Shown here in pieces: positions 16,273-23,879 of a stretch of DNA of 58,039 bases. Numbering within the stretch: the first letter of the stretch is position 1; every line of letters begins with the position of its first letter. The notes beneath the pieces were generated by a model. That model did no database searches. It was not told the origin of the DNA and saw nothing but the letters and a program-made list of their open reading frames with translations. This DNA is from Candidatus Kuenenia stuttgartensis (GTDB taxonomy: Bacteria; Planctomycetota; JAKEIC01; DYIT01): positions 1-58,039 of the forward strand of contig DYIT01000014.1 of assembly GCA_020723505.1 (NCBI GenBank). The letters are read 5' to 3'. A program made the translations under genes and the position numbers.

Positions 16273-17477
16273 GAGGGCGGATTCGCCGGTGAAGCCCCCC
16301 TCGCAATGAACCACAAAGTGCCTGCCGCGCCGCAAGCCGAAGCCGTCGCCAGATTGACCGCAGGGCCGATTTCCCACAGGAATGCCCCTCCGAAGGCGGC
16401 CAGGGACACGACCGTGTCGCGTATCAGATAATACTTGCCGAATGTCTCGGCCTTTCTTCCTTCCGGGGCGAGGTCCATTATCAGGGCTTTGCGGGTCGGC
16501 TCTCCGAACTCCTTGAGCCCGCGGAGCACGAACGCGGCGGCAAGCGGCCAGAACGATTGGCAGGACAGGAGAGCCATGGGGAAGAGCGTGAAGAAGGCGA
16601 ACGTGACGGCGACGAAGGGCTTCTTCTTTCCCCTGTCGGCGAAATACGCGACCGGCACGTAGATCAGCAGCGCGGTGGCCATTTCAATCGAAGTGAGGAC
16701 GCCGAATTCGAATTCCGTGACCGGCGAAGCGATTTCCCTGACGGCCCAAACGACGACGAAAGCGTAGGGAATCTGCTCGCAGAACCTCACCAGGATGTCC
16801 GCGACGAGCAGGTTCAAGAGCGGAGGCGAGAAGCAGCTCGCTGCGCAGGCTGCGGCTTTTTCGCCGTGCTCCTCCGCTTTCTTCCGGTCGGGCGCAATCA
16901 TGACCTGCTGCATGCCCGCCGCGACGATGGCCATGCCAAGCGCGGCGCAGAACGCCAGCCTGACGCCGAGTTCCGTTCCCCATTCGGCTATGAACAGTCC
17001 TCCTACAATCGGTCCGGCTCCCATCGGTATGCGCCGCACCAGGGAATGGACCGACACGCCCATTGTTCTCTTGTTCTTCGGCAGCGCCTTCGATACGAGG
17101 TCCATCGAAGCCGGCAGCGATATCGCGGTCCAGGAAAGGAACAGGAAGGAAGCCCCGATGACCGCGGGCCATGACGGCACCAGGATAACGATGACGAACC
17201 CCGCCATGGCAATAAAGTTGAAAACCAGCAGCGCCCTCTTCGTCCCCAGCCGATCCGAAAGCCAGCCGCCGGGATAGGAATAGAGCGCGGAAAGAAGGTT
17301 ATCCAGTCCGTTGAGCAGGCCTATGGAAATGGAACCGCCGCCGAGCGCAATCAGGTAGACCGGCAGGAACCTTTCAGCGACTTTCTCGCCCATCCCCACC
17401 AGCACGACCATCCCCAGGAGGCCCAGCATGCTCCTGTTGATGCCGAAGAAGCCGGTCAAGGCTTTCTTGAAACTCAT
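16200..17477 (-). CDS. Major facilitator superfamily transporter
   Basis: A 425-residue polytopic protein with about 12 hydrophobic helices. The MFS signature between TM2 and TM3 is GGWLSDRLGTKRALL, and the equivalent in the second half is VAYFADRGKKKPFV. Helices begin at MLGLLGMVVLVGMGEKVAERF. The C-terminal 25 residues are Pro/Ser-only and are encoded on the strand opposite the acidic lipoprotein tail. No substrate can be assigned; the fold is that of drug or metabolite exporters. The gene appears to be transcribed alone; a small hairpin lies 47-68 bases upstream of its ATG. Confidence 0.85.
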   Translation of the reverse strand: MSFKKALTGFFGINRSMLGLLGMVVLVGMGEKVAERFLPVYLIALGGGSISIGLLNGLDNLLSALYSYPGGWLSDRLGTKRALLVFNFIAMAGFVIVILVPSWPAVIGASFLFLSWTAISLPASMDLVSKALPKNKRTMGVSVHSLVRRIPMGAGPIVGGLFIAEWGTELGVRLAFCAALGMAIVAAGMQQVMIAPDRKKAEEHGEKAAACAASCFSPPLLNLLVADILVRFCEQIPYAFVVVWAVREIASPVTEFEFGVLTSIEMATALLIYVPVAYFADRGKKKPFVAVTFAFFTLFPMALLSCQSFWPLAAAFVLRGLKEFGEPTRKALIMDLAPEGRKAETFGKYYLIRDTVVSLAAFGGAFLWEIGPAVNLATASACGAAGTLWFIARGASPANPPSYSPSSSDPPSSSPPPSPPPSSPP

Positions 17478-18078
17478 GCACGTACCAAATGCTCGGAATC
17501 CAATGCCGGCTTTCCATCCTGACTATTCACGATCCTCCGTGAATAATCAGGGTTCTGATCTACAGTAGTATGTCCAGTAAAGACGATGAAACAAGCCTCA
17601 AGCTGACGGCAGGATCGGGATTTGACACCGGAGTGGAAGCGCATTGCCCAAAGCCTGAAGTCCCATGTCCAAGTTCCTGAGCAGAGGATCCTCATACGCA
17701 TGCCCCGCCAGGTGTCCAGCGGACAGAACTCAGGATCGCGCAGGTCTTTTCCGCCCATGGATGGAGAAAAGCACCGATGAATCCCGGCAAGGCATGAGCG
17801 ACCGCTTCGGAATCACCGGAATGATTTTCTTCCCATTGAATAGCGGACGCCCACCCGCAACGCGGGCAAGCGCTCACTATGACATCCTGCGATTCGGCGC
17901 TGAAAGTACTTCTAAAGCGCGACCGCTTTTCGCCGGCGGGCATACCCAAGGCATGCGGTTTGCTATAGAAATCAGGAAGCCAAAAAACCGTTTTTCGGGC
18001 GCGCTGGGCGTGTTATAACCTGGAGATTCCATCATCCCTTTTCGTGCAATGCCCGAGTTTCCGGGTCAGGAGGAATCG
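17478..18078. other. 601-bp intergenic region without a supported gene; hairpin at 17524-17545
   Basis: The region separates divergent genes. It contains a perfect 8-bp hairpin (TATTCACG, 17524-17531, with CGTGAATA, 17538-17545). Open frames on both strands between 17665 and 18018 lack ribosome sites and coding-like codon use. The minus-strand one has a CPRCGW motif that might be a decayed zinc ribbon. A GTGTTATAAC tract about 70 bases before 18079 may be the promoter of the next gene. Confidence 0.5.
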
Positions 18079-18510
18079 ATGCCCGAATTCACGCAGACGA
18101 TAGAAGTGGACAGGCCCGCCGGGGAGTGCTTCAGGGTCGCGCAGGATTTCAAGGCTTATCGGAACTTCATCCCTGCGCTGAAATCCGTGGAAGTCGACCT
18201 GTCCGATGCGATCAAACCGGTCGTCACTTTCAGCATCGAAGCGCCACTTGGAGACATAACCTACAAGGTCAGATATGAAATCCAGGGAGAGGGTCGGATG
18301 TCCTGGGCCATGATTGAATCAAACGTCCTCAAGGCCAACAGCGGATATTGGGCGATTGAGCCCTCCGCCGGAGGCAAATCCAGCGTGACGTACTCCATGA
18401 GCGCGGCATTCCCTGCCTGGATTGCATGGGCCGTGCCGCAAAGCAAGTTCGAGGAGCAGATTGGAAAGACGGTGAAGAGGTTCAAGGCATACGTCGAGAA
18501 TTCCCAGTGA
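18079..18510 (+). CDS. SRPBCC (START/Bet v1-like) ligand-binding protein
   Basis: A 143-residue helix-grip protein. The strong AGGAGGA ribosome site fixes the ATG at 18079, just after an in-frame ATG at 18049. Family features are the opening FTQTIEVDRPAGECFRVAQD (beta1 plus the helix that packs on the cavity), FSIEAPLGDITYKVRYEI and the C-terminal long helix KFEEQIGKTVKRFKAYVEN. Members include coenzyme-Q-binding COQ10-like proteins and polyketide cyclases; the ligand here is unknown. The stop codon lies inside the left arm of a palindromic repeat. Confidence 0.8.
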   Translation: MPEFTQTIEVDRPAGECFRVAQDFKAYRNFIPALKSVEVDLSDAIKPVVTFSIEAPLGDITYKVRYEIQGEGRMSWAMIESNVLKANSGYWAIEPSAGGKSSVTYSMSAAFPAWIAWAVPQSKFEEQIGKTVKRFKAYVENSQ

Positions 18511-18590
18511 GGCGTGGGTAGAAGGGCGATTGGACAATGGCAGCCTCACTGGGAATTCTATCCCGCCCCTCTCCCCCGCCGGGAGAGGGG
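18498..18590. repeat. Composite palindrome, copy 2 (two stacked hairpins)
   Basis: The first hairpin has perfect 16-bp arms GAATTCCCAGTGAGGC (18498-18513) and its complement (18543-18558); its left arm overlaps the stop codon of the preceding gene. After TATCCCG comes a second hairpin, CCCCTCTCCC (18566-18575) with GGGAGAGGGG (18581-18590). The arrangement (variable stem, then CGCCCC, then CCTCTCCC/GGGAGAGG) recurs at 29349-29436 and 49755-49841. A GGCGTGGGTAGAAGG motif occurs both inside the loop (18511-18525) and just before the next gene (about 18629-18643). Confidence 0.75.
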
Positions 18591-18644
18591 GGATCGGCGG
18601 AGCTTTGTATTGAAACTTGAATTGTTCGGCGTGGGTAGAAGGAT

Positions 18645-21600
18645 ATGAAGACCGTAAGGATGGAGATGGCGTTCGCAGCGGCAATCGTCATCGCCGCGGC
18701 ATCGTTTCTGGCAATCTGGAGGCTCTCGTCCGACCGGGCCTCTGATCTAGTGACGGAGGATCCCGGCGAACAGGCCGCGAAATCGCCCGGCGATTCGGGG
18801 GCTGAACCTGCGCAAGCCAAACCCGGACAGGCTCCCGCCGCGAAGAATGCGCCCGAGAAAACCGCGGCCTTGGGAACAATAGCCGGGAGGGTTCTCGATT
18901 CGTCCGGCGCCCCGATTCCCGAAGCCGCCGTGACCCTGTCGGCTGCCGGAGAATCTTCAACGCCCCGGTCCTGTTCGACCGGGCCTGACGGAAGCTATTC
19001 GTTCGGCGGGCTCGATACCGGTTCCGCGTACAAAGCCAGGGCGGAGAAGGGGGGATACGTCTCTTCCGAGTCCGGAGAAATCGCATTCGCTCCGGGCGCA
19101 GTCCGGGCCGACGCCGCCGATCTCGTCCTGGAGCAGGCATGCACCGTAGAGGGCTCGGTGTCCGGGGAGGGGGGGGGCGCCATATCAGGGGCGGAGATAA
19201 TCCTTGACCTTCTGGTGGAACGCGAAGGCATCCTCGTCACGTCTGCCAAGCCTCCGCATTCGGCAAGATCCGGGGAGGACGGCCGGTTCTCGATTTCCAC
19301 TCTGCCTCGGGGCGGCTACAGGATTATGGCCCAGGCCGAGGGATGGGCAAGGAAAGTCGAGCCGAAAGTCGACGCCTCCCCTTCCGGTCCCGCGCGAGTG
19401 GATTTCGTGCTGTCCGCGCAGCGCATTCTGGCGGGAACCGTGAGGAATTCCAGAGGCGAGGGAATCAGGGGCGCGTCAATCGCCGGATACTACCAGGGTA
19501 AGGGCGGCGGGTTCGCGACTCCGGCGGCGATCAGCGCCGGCGACGGCAGTTTCAGCATTCCGCACCTCCCGGAGGGGCAGGCGACCCTCCAGGCTTCCGC
19601 CGACGGGTATCTTCCGGAGCGGAAACTGGGAGTTCCGGTGCCTTCGACAGGCGTCGATTTCACGCTCATGAAAGCCGACGGGGCGATAGAAGGCAGTATT
19701 TCGGGCCCGTCCGGGCCGCTCGACTCGTTCAGGCTCAGGCGGTTCAAGGAGCACCCCGGCAACCTCCAGAAGACGGCCATCGGAATGATGGAAGGCGTGA
19801 GCAAGGAGTTCCGTGAAGCGGGGGGGAAGTTCCGCCTCGAGGGCCTTGGTCCGGGGAAATACGTCATCGAGGCGTATGCCCAAGGCTGCACGGGCGGCGA
19901 GAAGCGCGGCATCGAGGTCAGGGAAGGCGAAACGACCTCGGGCGTGGAAATCTCGCTTGGAACGGGCTTCCCGCTCAAGGGCAAGGTCGTGCGCAAATCG
20001 GACGGATCCGCGATCCCCGGGGCGGAGATTGCCGTCAACCTGACGATCAAGGGGCCGTTCCAGGAGGTGCCGTTCGCCCCTTCGGACGTGAAGACGGTCA
20101 CGGATGCGTCCGGGGCGTTCATGCTGGACATGCTCAAGGAGGGGAACGTTTCGCTCTCCGTTTCCCATCCCGAGTTCGGCATGGCCTGCAGATCAGGGAT
20201 AACAATCATCCCCGGCGAAGCCCCGGAGGATGTGACAATCTCCCTTTCAGCGCCGGGATTCGTGGCCGGGAGGGTCACGGACGCTTCCGGGAAGGGGGTC
20301 GAAGGCGACTATATCGTGATTCAGCATCCAACGGAGCCGACGCTCAAGCAGACGCTCCAGACCGGCCCGGAGGGCAGGTATGCGTCGAAACCGATCAGTC
20401 CCGGGACATACCAGGTGATTCACGTGAAAAACGCCGACCATTCCAAGGTCAAGGTGAAGGTGACGCCGGTGAAATCGGGAGAGACTGCCGTCATGGATTT
20501 CGCCGAGTCCGCCGGCTGCAGGCTTCATGGGACAGTGACATCGGGGGGAAAGCCTCTGGCCGGCTGCTACGTGACCATCCTGCCCGGAGGCGACGAGACG
20601 GCCGACCGCAAAGACATAGCGGTGGCCTCGACGGACGAGAACGGCCTGTACGTCCTGCAGGGAGTCCCGCCGGGCAAATATATCGTGATGGCGCAGACTT
20701 CGCTTCCCGGGTCCGATTCCTCGTCGAAGACGGTGCAGGTCGAGGTCGATGTGAAGGCGGACGAGTTTTCGAAGCTCGTGGACGTTGCGTTCCCCTCGGG
20801 GCGCGTGTCGGGCCTGGTAATCGAAGCATCCTCAGGCAAGCCCGTATCCGGCGCGCTCGTGATTCTTTCGGGCGCCGACCAGTGGGAGAAGAGCAACGAC
20901 CTTCGCTCGCTATCGGAGGCCGTCAAGCAGCTCATAGGGCAGGGGCTCACCGACGAGAAGGGGGGCTTCGAGATAGGCGGCCTTGCCGCAGGCAGGTTCA
21001 GGCTGTGGGTCACCAGGGACGGATACGCAGCGGAAGTGACGGACGTGCTCGAAGTGGCCGCGGGCGGGGCGGTCCATGTCACGGTGTCGGTTTCTCCGGA
21101 ATCGGTCGTGAAGGGGGTCGTCACGCTGCTCGGATCGGGGCCCGTCGAGAAAGCCGCGCTCTGCCTTCTCGACAAGGACGGCAAGCCCTGCGATTTCACC
21201 TTCGGGGTCTGTTTCTCGGACGCGTCGGGCAGGTACGAGATGCGGAGCATCAAGGATGGGACGTACGTGGTGTACGCCGCCGCGCCCGGATGCGGGAGGG
21301 CGGTCTCCTCACCCATCACGGTGCCGAAGGGCGGGTCGGTCGAGTGCAACTTCGCGCTGAGCCCCGAAGGCGGAATCGTCGTTACCGCCGCCAGAGGCGG
21401 CCTAGCCATGGAAGGCGCGGTCGTCAAGGTCTTCAATCAACTGGGAACCGAAATAGTCGACAGGCTGAACCTCGAGAACATCTACTCGTCGACCAGGGAA
21501 AGGAAGACGGATGCGACGGGAACGCTGCGCGTGGGCATGCTCGCCAAGGGCGTGTACCGCGTAGAAGTGAAAGCCCCTTCAGGAGAGACCAAGGTCCTCG

Positions 21601-21653
21601 AAGCGGCCGTGGAAGCGGGGACCGACGCCAGGATTCCAGTGGTTTTCGAATAG
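18645..21653 (+). CDS. Large membrane-anchored protein of carboxypeptidase-regulatory-like repeats
   Basis: A 1,002-residue protein with an N-terminal hydrophobic segment (about 8-26) serving as signal anchor, a disordered Pro/Ala/Gly linker to about residue 75, and then about ten Ig-like beta-sandwich repeats of 80-95 residues. Each repeat follows the CarboxypepD_reg/SD-repeat pattern: GxVxDxxGxPIxxAxVxLS, then TxxDGxYxFxxLxxGxYxxxAxxxGY. Clear examples are GTIAGRVLDSSGAPIPEAAV near 77 and GRVSGLVIEASSGKPVSGAL near 720. Such repeats are structural or adhesive, exposed in the periplasm or on the surface. No catalytic domain is present. A related but far less GC-rich protein lies at 52511-54115. 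Confidence 0.85.
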   Translation: MKTVRMEMAFAAAIVIAAASFLAIWRLSSDRASDLVTEDPGEQAAKSPGDSGAEPAQAKPGQAPAAKNAPEKTAALGTIAGRVLDSSGAPIPEAAVTLSAAGESSTPRSCSTGPDGSYSFGGLDTGSAYKARAEKGGYVSSESGEIAFAPGAVRADAADLVLEQACTVEGSVSGEGGGAISGAEIILDLLVEREGILVTSAKPPHSARSGEDGRFSISTLPRGGYRIMAQAEGWARKVEPKVDASPSGPARVDFVLSAQRILAGTVRNSRGEGIRGASIAGYYQGKGGGFATPAAISAGDGSFSIPHLPEGQATLQASADGYLPERKLGVPVPSTGVDFTLMKADGAIEGSISGPSGPLDSFRLRRFKEHPGNLQKTAIGMMEGVSKEFREAGGKFRLEGLGPGKYVIEAYAQGCTGGEKRGIEVREGETTSGVEISLGTGFPLKGKVVRKSDGSAIPGAEIAVNLTIKGPFQEVPFAPSDVKTVTDASGAFMLDMLKEGNVSLSVSHPEFGMACRSGITIIPGEAPEDVTISLSAPGFVAGRVTDASGKGVEGDYIVIQHPTEPTLKQTLQTGPEGRYASKPISPGTYQVIHVKNADHSKVKVKVTPVKSGETAVMDFAESAGCRLHGTVTSGGKPLAGCYVTILPGGDETADRKDIAVASTDENGLYVLQGVPPGKYIVMAQTSLPGSDSSSKTVQVEVDVKADEFSKLVDVAFPSGRVSGLVIEASSGKPVSGALVILSGADQWEKSNDLRSLSEAVKQLIGQGLTDEKGGFEIGGLAAGRFRLWVTRDGYAAEVTDVLEVAAGGAVHVTVSVSPESVVKGVVTLLGSGPVEKAALCLLDKDGKPCDFTFGVCFSDASGRYEMRSIKDGTYVVYAAAPGCGRAVSSPITVPKGGSVECNFALSPEGGIVVTAARGGLAMEGAVVKVFNQLGTEIVDRLNLENIYSSTRERKTDATGTLRVGMLAKGVYRVEVKAPSGETKVLEAAVEAGTDARIPVVFE

Positions 21654-21704
21654 GACCGCACAAGGCAACCGGGCCGCAACCGCAATTTGCCACGGCGGAT
21701 TGGC

Positions 21705-21890
21705 TCATTTCCTGGCGGAGAGGGGTTCCAGCGCCTTCGCGGGGAGTTCCATGAGATGAACCCTGGGTTCGGGCCTCGAACATGTTCTCGCAGCCCTGAG
21801 CCCGAGGTCCAGGCGCAGGGCGAGCGCGTCGAAGGTGCGCGAAGCGGCCGATCCGAGATTCCTCACGAAGCTTTCCGGCGTGATTTGCAT
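21705..21890 (-). CDS. Possible small protein (61 residues), unknown function
   Basis: The frame begins MQITPESFVRNLG and ends EPLSARK with host-like codons (CTC, GCC, GAC, ATC dominate) and an amphipathic helix rich in Arg and Leu. An extended -10 (TGCTATAAT) lies about 60 bases upstream on the same strand. No clear ribosome site is visible. It lies between the repeat protein and the TerC gene, with no partner on its strand. The family is not recognised and it may not be translated. Confidence 0.35.
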   Translation of the reverse strand: MQITPESFVRNLGSAASRTFDALALRLDLGLRAARTCSRPEPRVHLMELPAKALEPLSARK

Positions 21891-21948
21891 GCTGTCTTGA
21901 ATCCGGAATAGAATCCCGCGAAACGACCGGAACCAGTGAACGGATTTG

Positions 21949-21957
21949 ATTATAGCA
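21949..21957 (-). promoter_or_regulatory. Extended -10 promoter element
   Basis: The minus strand reads TGCTATAAT, a perfect TGn extended -10 hexamer. It would drive the small frame at 21705-21890 or a short non-coding RNA. Confidence 0.4.
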
Positions 21958-21991
21958 ACTCCACGCCGCATGGGGCCACCTTTTCTTGAAT

Positions 21992-22019
21992 CCGCCCTTC
22001 CGGAAAAGCGGCGGTTTTT
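21992..22019 (+). terminator. Candidate terminator or attenuator before terC
   Basis: CCGCC (21992-21996) pairs with GGCGG (22010-22014), with a further CTT/AAG pairing inside, and five T residues follow. It lies about 340 bases after the repeat protein and 43 bases before the terC leader frame, so it could terminate the first or attenuate the second. Confidence 0.5.
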
Positions 22020-22061
22020 ACGGGGGCGACCAGGAATCAGATTGACCGGAAGAGGCGTAAC

Positions 22062-22121
22062 ATGGAGAATTCCGGCCTGACGCGAATCGTTTTCCGGACC
22101 GTCTTCGGAGAACAGCCTTGA
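22062..22121 (+). CDS. Possible 19-residue leader peptide of the TerC gene
   Basis: The ATG at 22062 has GGAAGAGG six bases upstream. The frame reads MENSGLTRIVFRTVFGEQP and stops at TGA 22119-22121, overlapping the TTG start of the TerC gene by two bases (TTGA). The overlap would couple terC translation to the leader. The sequence is not obviously enriched for one amino acid. No Mn2+ (yybP-ykoY) riboswitch core was recognised upstream, although many TerC/Alx genes have one. Confidence 0.45.
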   Translation: MENSGLTRIVFRTVFGEQP

Positions 22122-23116
22122 TTCCCGGTCTCGTCACAATCGGCTCCCCTGCCCTGTGGGCCGGCTTCCTCGTGTTCGTCCTGGCCATGCTGGCGCTCGA
22201 CCTCGGCGTATTCCACCGCAGGGAGCACGCCGTCAGCATCAAGGAAGCCCTGATCTGGACCGCGGTCTGGATCTCCCTCGCGCTCATCTTCAACGCGGGC
22301 GTCTATCACTGGTTCGGATCCGAGCGGGGTCTCGAGTTCCTGACCGGGTATCTAATCGAGAAGGCGCTGTCGGTGGACAACCTGTTCGTCTTCCTGGTCA
22401 TCTTCTCGTATTTCGGAGTCGCGCCTTCCCACCAGCACAGGGTGCTTTTCTGGGGCATCCTGGGCGCGCTGGTAATGCGGGCGATTTTCATCCTCGCCGG
22501 GGCCGCGCTGATACAGTCGTTCCACTGGGTGATATACATTTTCGGCGGATTCCTCGTAATCACCGCCGTGAAGCTCATGATCCACAAGGAGGGCGAGGTC
22601 CATCCTGAGCGCAATCCCCTGTTCCTGGTGTTCAGGAAGCTCGTGCCGTCCACGACCGAATACGACGGCACCCACTTCATCGTCAGGAAGGGCGGCAAGC
22701 TCTTCGCGACGCCGCTCATGCTGGTCCTGGTCACGGTCGAAGGGACCGACCTGGTGTTCGCGACTGATTCCATACCGGCCATCTTCGGGGTGACCACGGA
22801 TCCCTTCATCGTCTTCACATCGAACATATTCGCGATTCTGGGCCTGAGAGCTCTCTATTTCGTCCTCGCAGGCATGATGGGCAAGTTCCGGTTCCTGAAG
22901 TACGGCCTTGCTCTCGTGCTGGGGTTCGTGGGCGTGAAGATGCTCATTTCCAAGGCCGTGGAGATACCGATACCGCTGTCGCTCGGGGCTGTCGCGGGCA
23001 TCCTGGCCGTGTCCGTAGGGATATCCCTCCTGATTCCTTCCGCCCCGGCCGGGGAAGCGAACCAGGGCGGCGGCAATGCGGAGGGGGAGGCGGCGGGCGG
23101 GCCGAAGCACTCTTAG
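22118..23116 (+). CDS. TerC/Alx-family membrane protein (probable metal-ion exporter)
   Basis: A 332-residue inner-membrane protein with about nine helices. Family motifs are LALDLGVFHR near 26, IEKALSVDNLFVFLVIFSYF near 79 and VTVEGTDLVFATDSIPAIFG near 205; the Asp and Glu residues in the last two sit within membrane helices. Relatives (Alx, YceF, MeeF/MeeY) export Mn2+ or help metallate secreted proteins. The TTG at 22118 is the only good start: GGAG lies seven bases upstream and the first helix begins soon after. The C-terminus is a Gly/Glu-rich cytoplasmic tail. Metal specificity is inference from the family. Confidence 0.9.
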   Translation: MIPGLVTIGSPALWAGFLVFVLAMLALDLGVFHRREHAVSIKEALIWTAVWISLALIFNAGVYHWFGSERGLEFLTGYLIEKALSVDNLFVFLVIFSYFGVAPSHQHRVLFWGILGALVMRAIFILAGAALIQSFHWVIYIFGGFLVITAVKLMIHKEGEVHPERNPLFLVFRKLVPSTTEYDGTHFIVRKGGKLFATPLMLVLVTVEGTDLVFATDSIPAIFGVTTDPFIVFTSNIFAILGLRALYFVLAGMMGKFRFLKYGLALVLGFVGVKMLISKAVEIPIPLSLGAVAGILAVSVGISLLIPSAPAGEANQGGGNAEGEAAGGPKHS

Positions 23117-23120
23117 CCAC

Positions 23121-23879
23121 TTAATGAAAAGATACTTGTAAAAATGAAAAGACTTGCGGCAAGGCACGCGCGAAGCGCGTGATATAGACTTGCTTTGCGG
23201 TTTTTTCGGGTTTTAAGGAGGAATCAGATGGCAGACGAAAAGGACGCGAAAGGCAAGGAGAAGGACAAGAAGAACATGCCCAAGAAGGGCGGCTGCTGCT
23301 GCGGCGGCAAGAAGGCGGAAGAGAAGAAGTAATCGGCAGGCGGAATCGCAGTCGAAGAGACCGCGGCCTCAAAGGCCGCGGTCTCCGTTTTCCGAGGCAT
23401 TTCACGTAGATTAGCTTCCCGTCGCCCGGGGCGTAGAACTCCTCTATGAATGCTTCCTTCACGTATCCGCATCGTTCGTAGAAAGCGCAGGTGGGCCGGT
23501 ACTTCTCCTGCGAGGAGGTCTCAATGTAAATCCTCCTCCCTCCCATGCCCGCCGCGGCGATTTCGCTCATCGCGAGCAGCCGCCGTCCGAGCCCCCTGCC
23601 CTGGAGCGGCGCCTCCACCGCAATCCAGAACAAGTCGAAGCTGGATACGGTGCAGGCGATGGGCCCGAAGCAGGAATACCCTACAGCGCCCCCCGGACCG
23701 TCTGCGAAAAGGAAGTAGTACCCGCTCCTCTCCCCCTTCGGGAGCCTCTCCTCGACGAGCTCCACCGCCACGTCGATCTCGTCCTTCCGGAAGAAGCCCG
23801 TCGATTCCACGATTCTCCGGACTGCCGCAGGATCATCCGGTTCGGGGACGCTCCTCAGCGAAACGTCCGGGTCCCTCAT
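23121..23879 (-). CDS. GNAT acetyltransferase with an anomalous antisense-derived tail
   Basis: The first 165 residues are a complete GNAT domain: SLRSVPEPDDPAAVRRIV (beta1-alpha1), GYYFLFADGPGGAVGYSCFG, FDLFWIAVEAPLQGRGLGRR with the acetyl-CoA loop QGRGLG, and PTCAFYERCGYVKEAFIEEF. The ATG at 23879 overlaps the stop of the ligase as ATGA. The domain ends at CLGK, at the terminator hairpin, but no stop follows. The frame continues about 87 codons through the hairpin and antisense to the 34-residue gene as Arg/Ser/Pro-rich sequence. A lost stop or an indel is likely; the functional protein probably ends near 23385. In this operon a beta-lysine or dipeptide acetyltransferase role, analogous to AblB, is a reasonable inference. 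Confidence 0.75.
   Translation of the reverse strand: MRDPDVSLRSVPEPDDPAAVRRIVESTGFFRKDEIDVAVELVEERLPKGERSGYYFLFADGPGGAVGYSCFGPIACTVSSFDLFWIAVEAPLQGRGLGRRLLAMSEIAAAGMGGRRIYIETSSQEKYRPTCAFYERCGYVKEAFIEEFYAPGDGKLIYVKCLGKRRPRPLRPRSLRLRFRLPITSSLPPSCRRSSSRPSWACSSCPSPCLSRPFRLPSDSSLKPEKTAKQVYITRFARALPQVFSFLQVSFH
23161..23186. repeat. Short hairpin motif ending GATATA, copy 2
   Basis: Matches 395-420 at 23 of 26 positions. CACGCGC (23165-23171) pairs with GCGCGTG (23175-23181) around a GAA loop. It lies 40 bases before the gene at 23228, so GATATA may serve as a promoter -10 after the hairpin. Confidence 0.5.
23228..23332 (+). CDS. Tiny Lys-rich protein with a CCC motif (34 residues)
   Basis: A very strong ribosome site (AAGGAGGA, six bases before ATG) starts a 34-codon frame ending TAA. 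It opens MADEKDAKGKEKDKK, passes a KKGGCCCGGKK core with three consecutive cysteines and ends AEEKK. Half the residues are Lys, Glu or Asp. An intrinsic terminator follows 25 bases later, so this is a self-contained transcription unit. The triple cysteine flanked by glycines suggests soft-metal or cofactor binding; this is inference and no family is known to me. The same DNA is open on the other strand as the apparent tail of the GNAT gene. Confidence 0.75.
   Translation: MADEKDAKGKEKDKKNMPKKGGCCCGGKKAEEKK
23357..23390. terminator. Terminator between convergent genes
   Basis: A perfect 13-bp stem GAGACCGCGGCCT (23357-23369) with AGGCCGCGGTCTC (23373-23385) closes a 3-base loop and is followed by CGTTTT. 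On the minus strand it lies where the GNAT domain should end, so it may act in both directions. Confidence 0.85.

Noticed and set aside
17692-17943. Minus-strand frame with CPRCGW, a possible zinc ribbon
   Set aside because: No ribosome site, no second cysteine pair at a suitable distance, and poor codon pattern; it may be a remnant but cannot be supported.
21900-22117. Mn2+ (yybP-ykoY) riboswitch upstream of the TerC gene
   Set aside because: Expected from the family, but the conserved core could not be found by eye; only a small hairpin with a T run is present.
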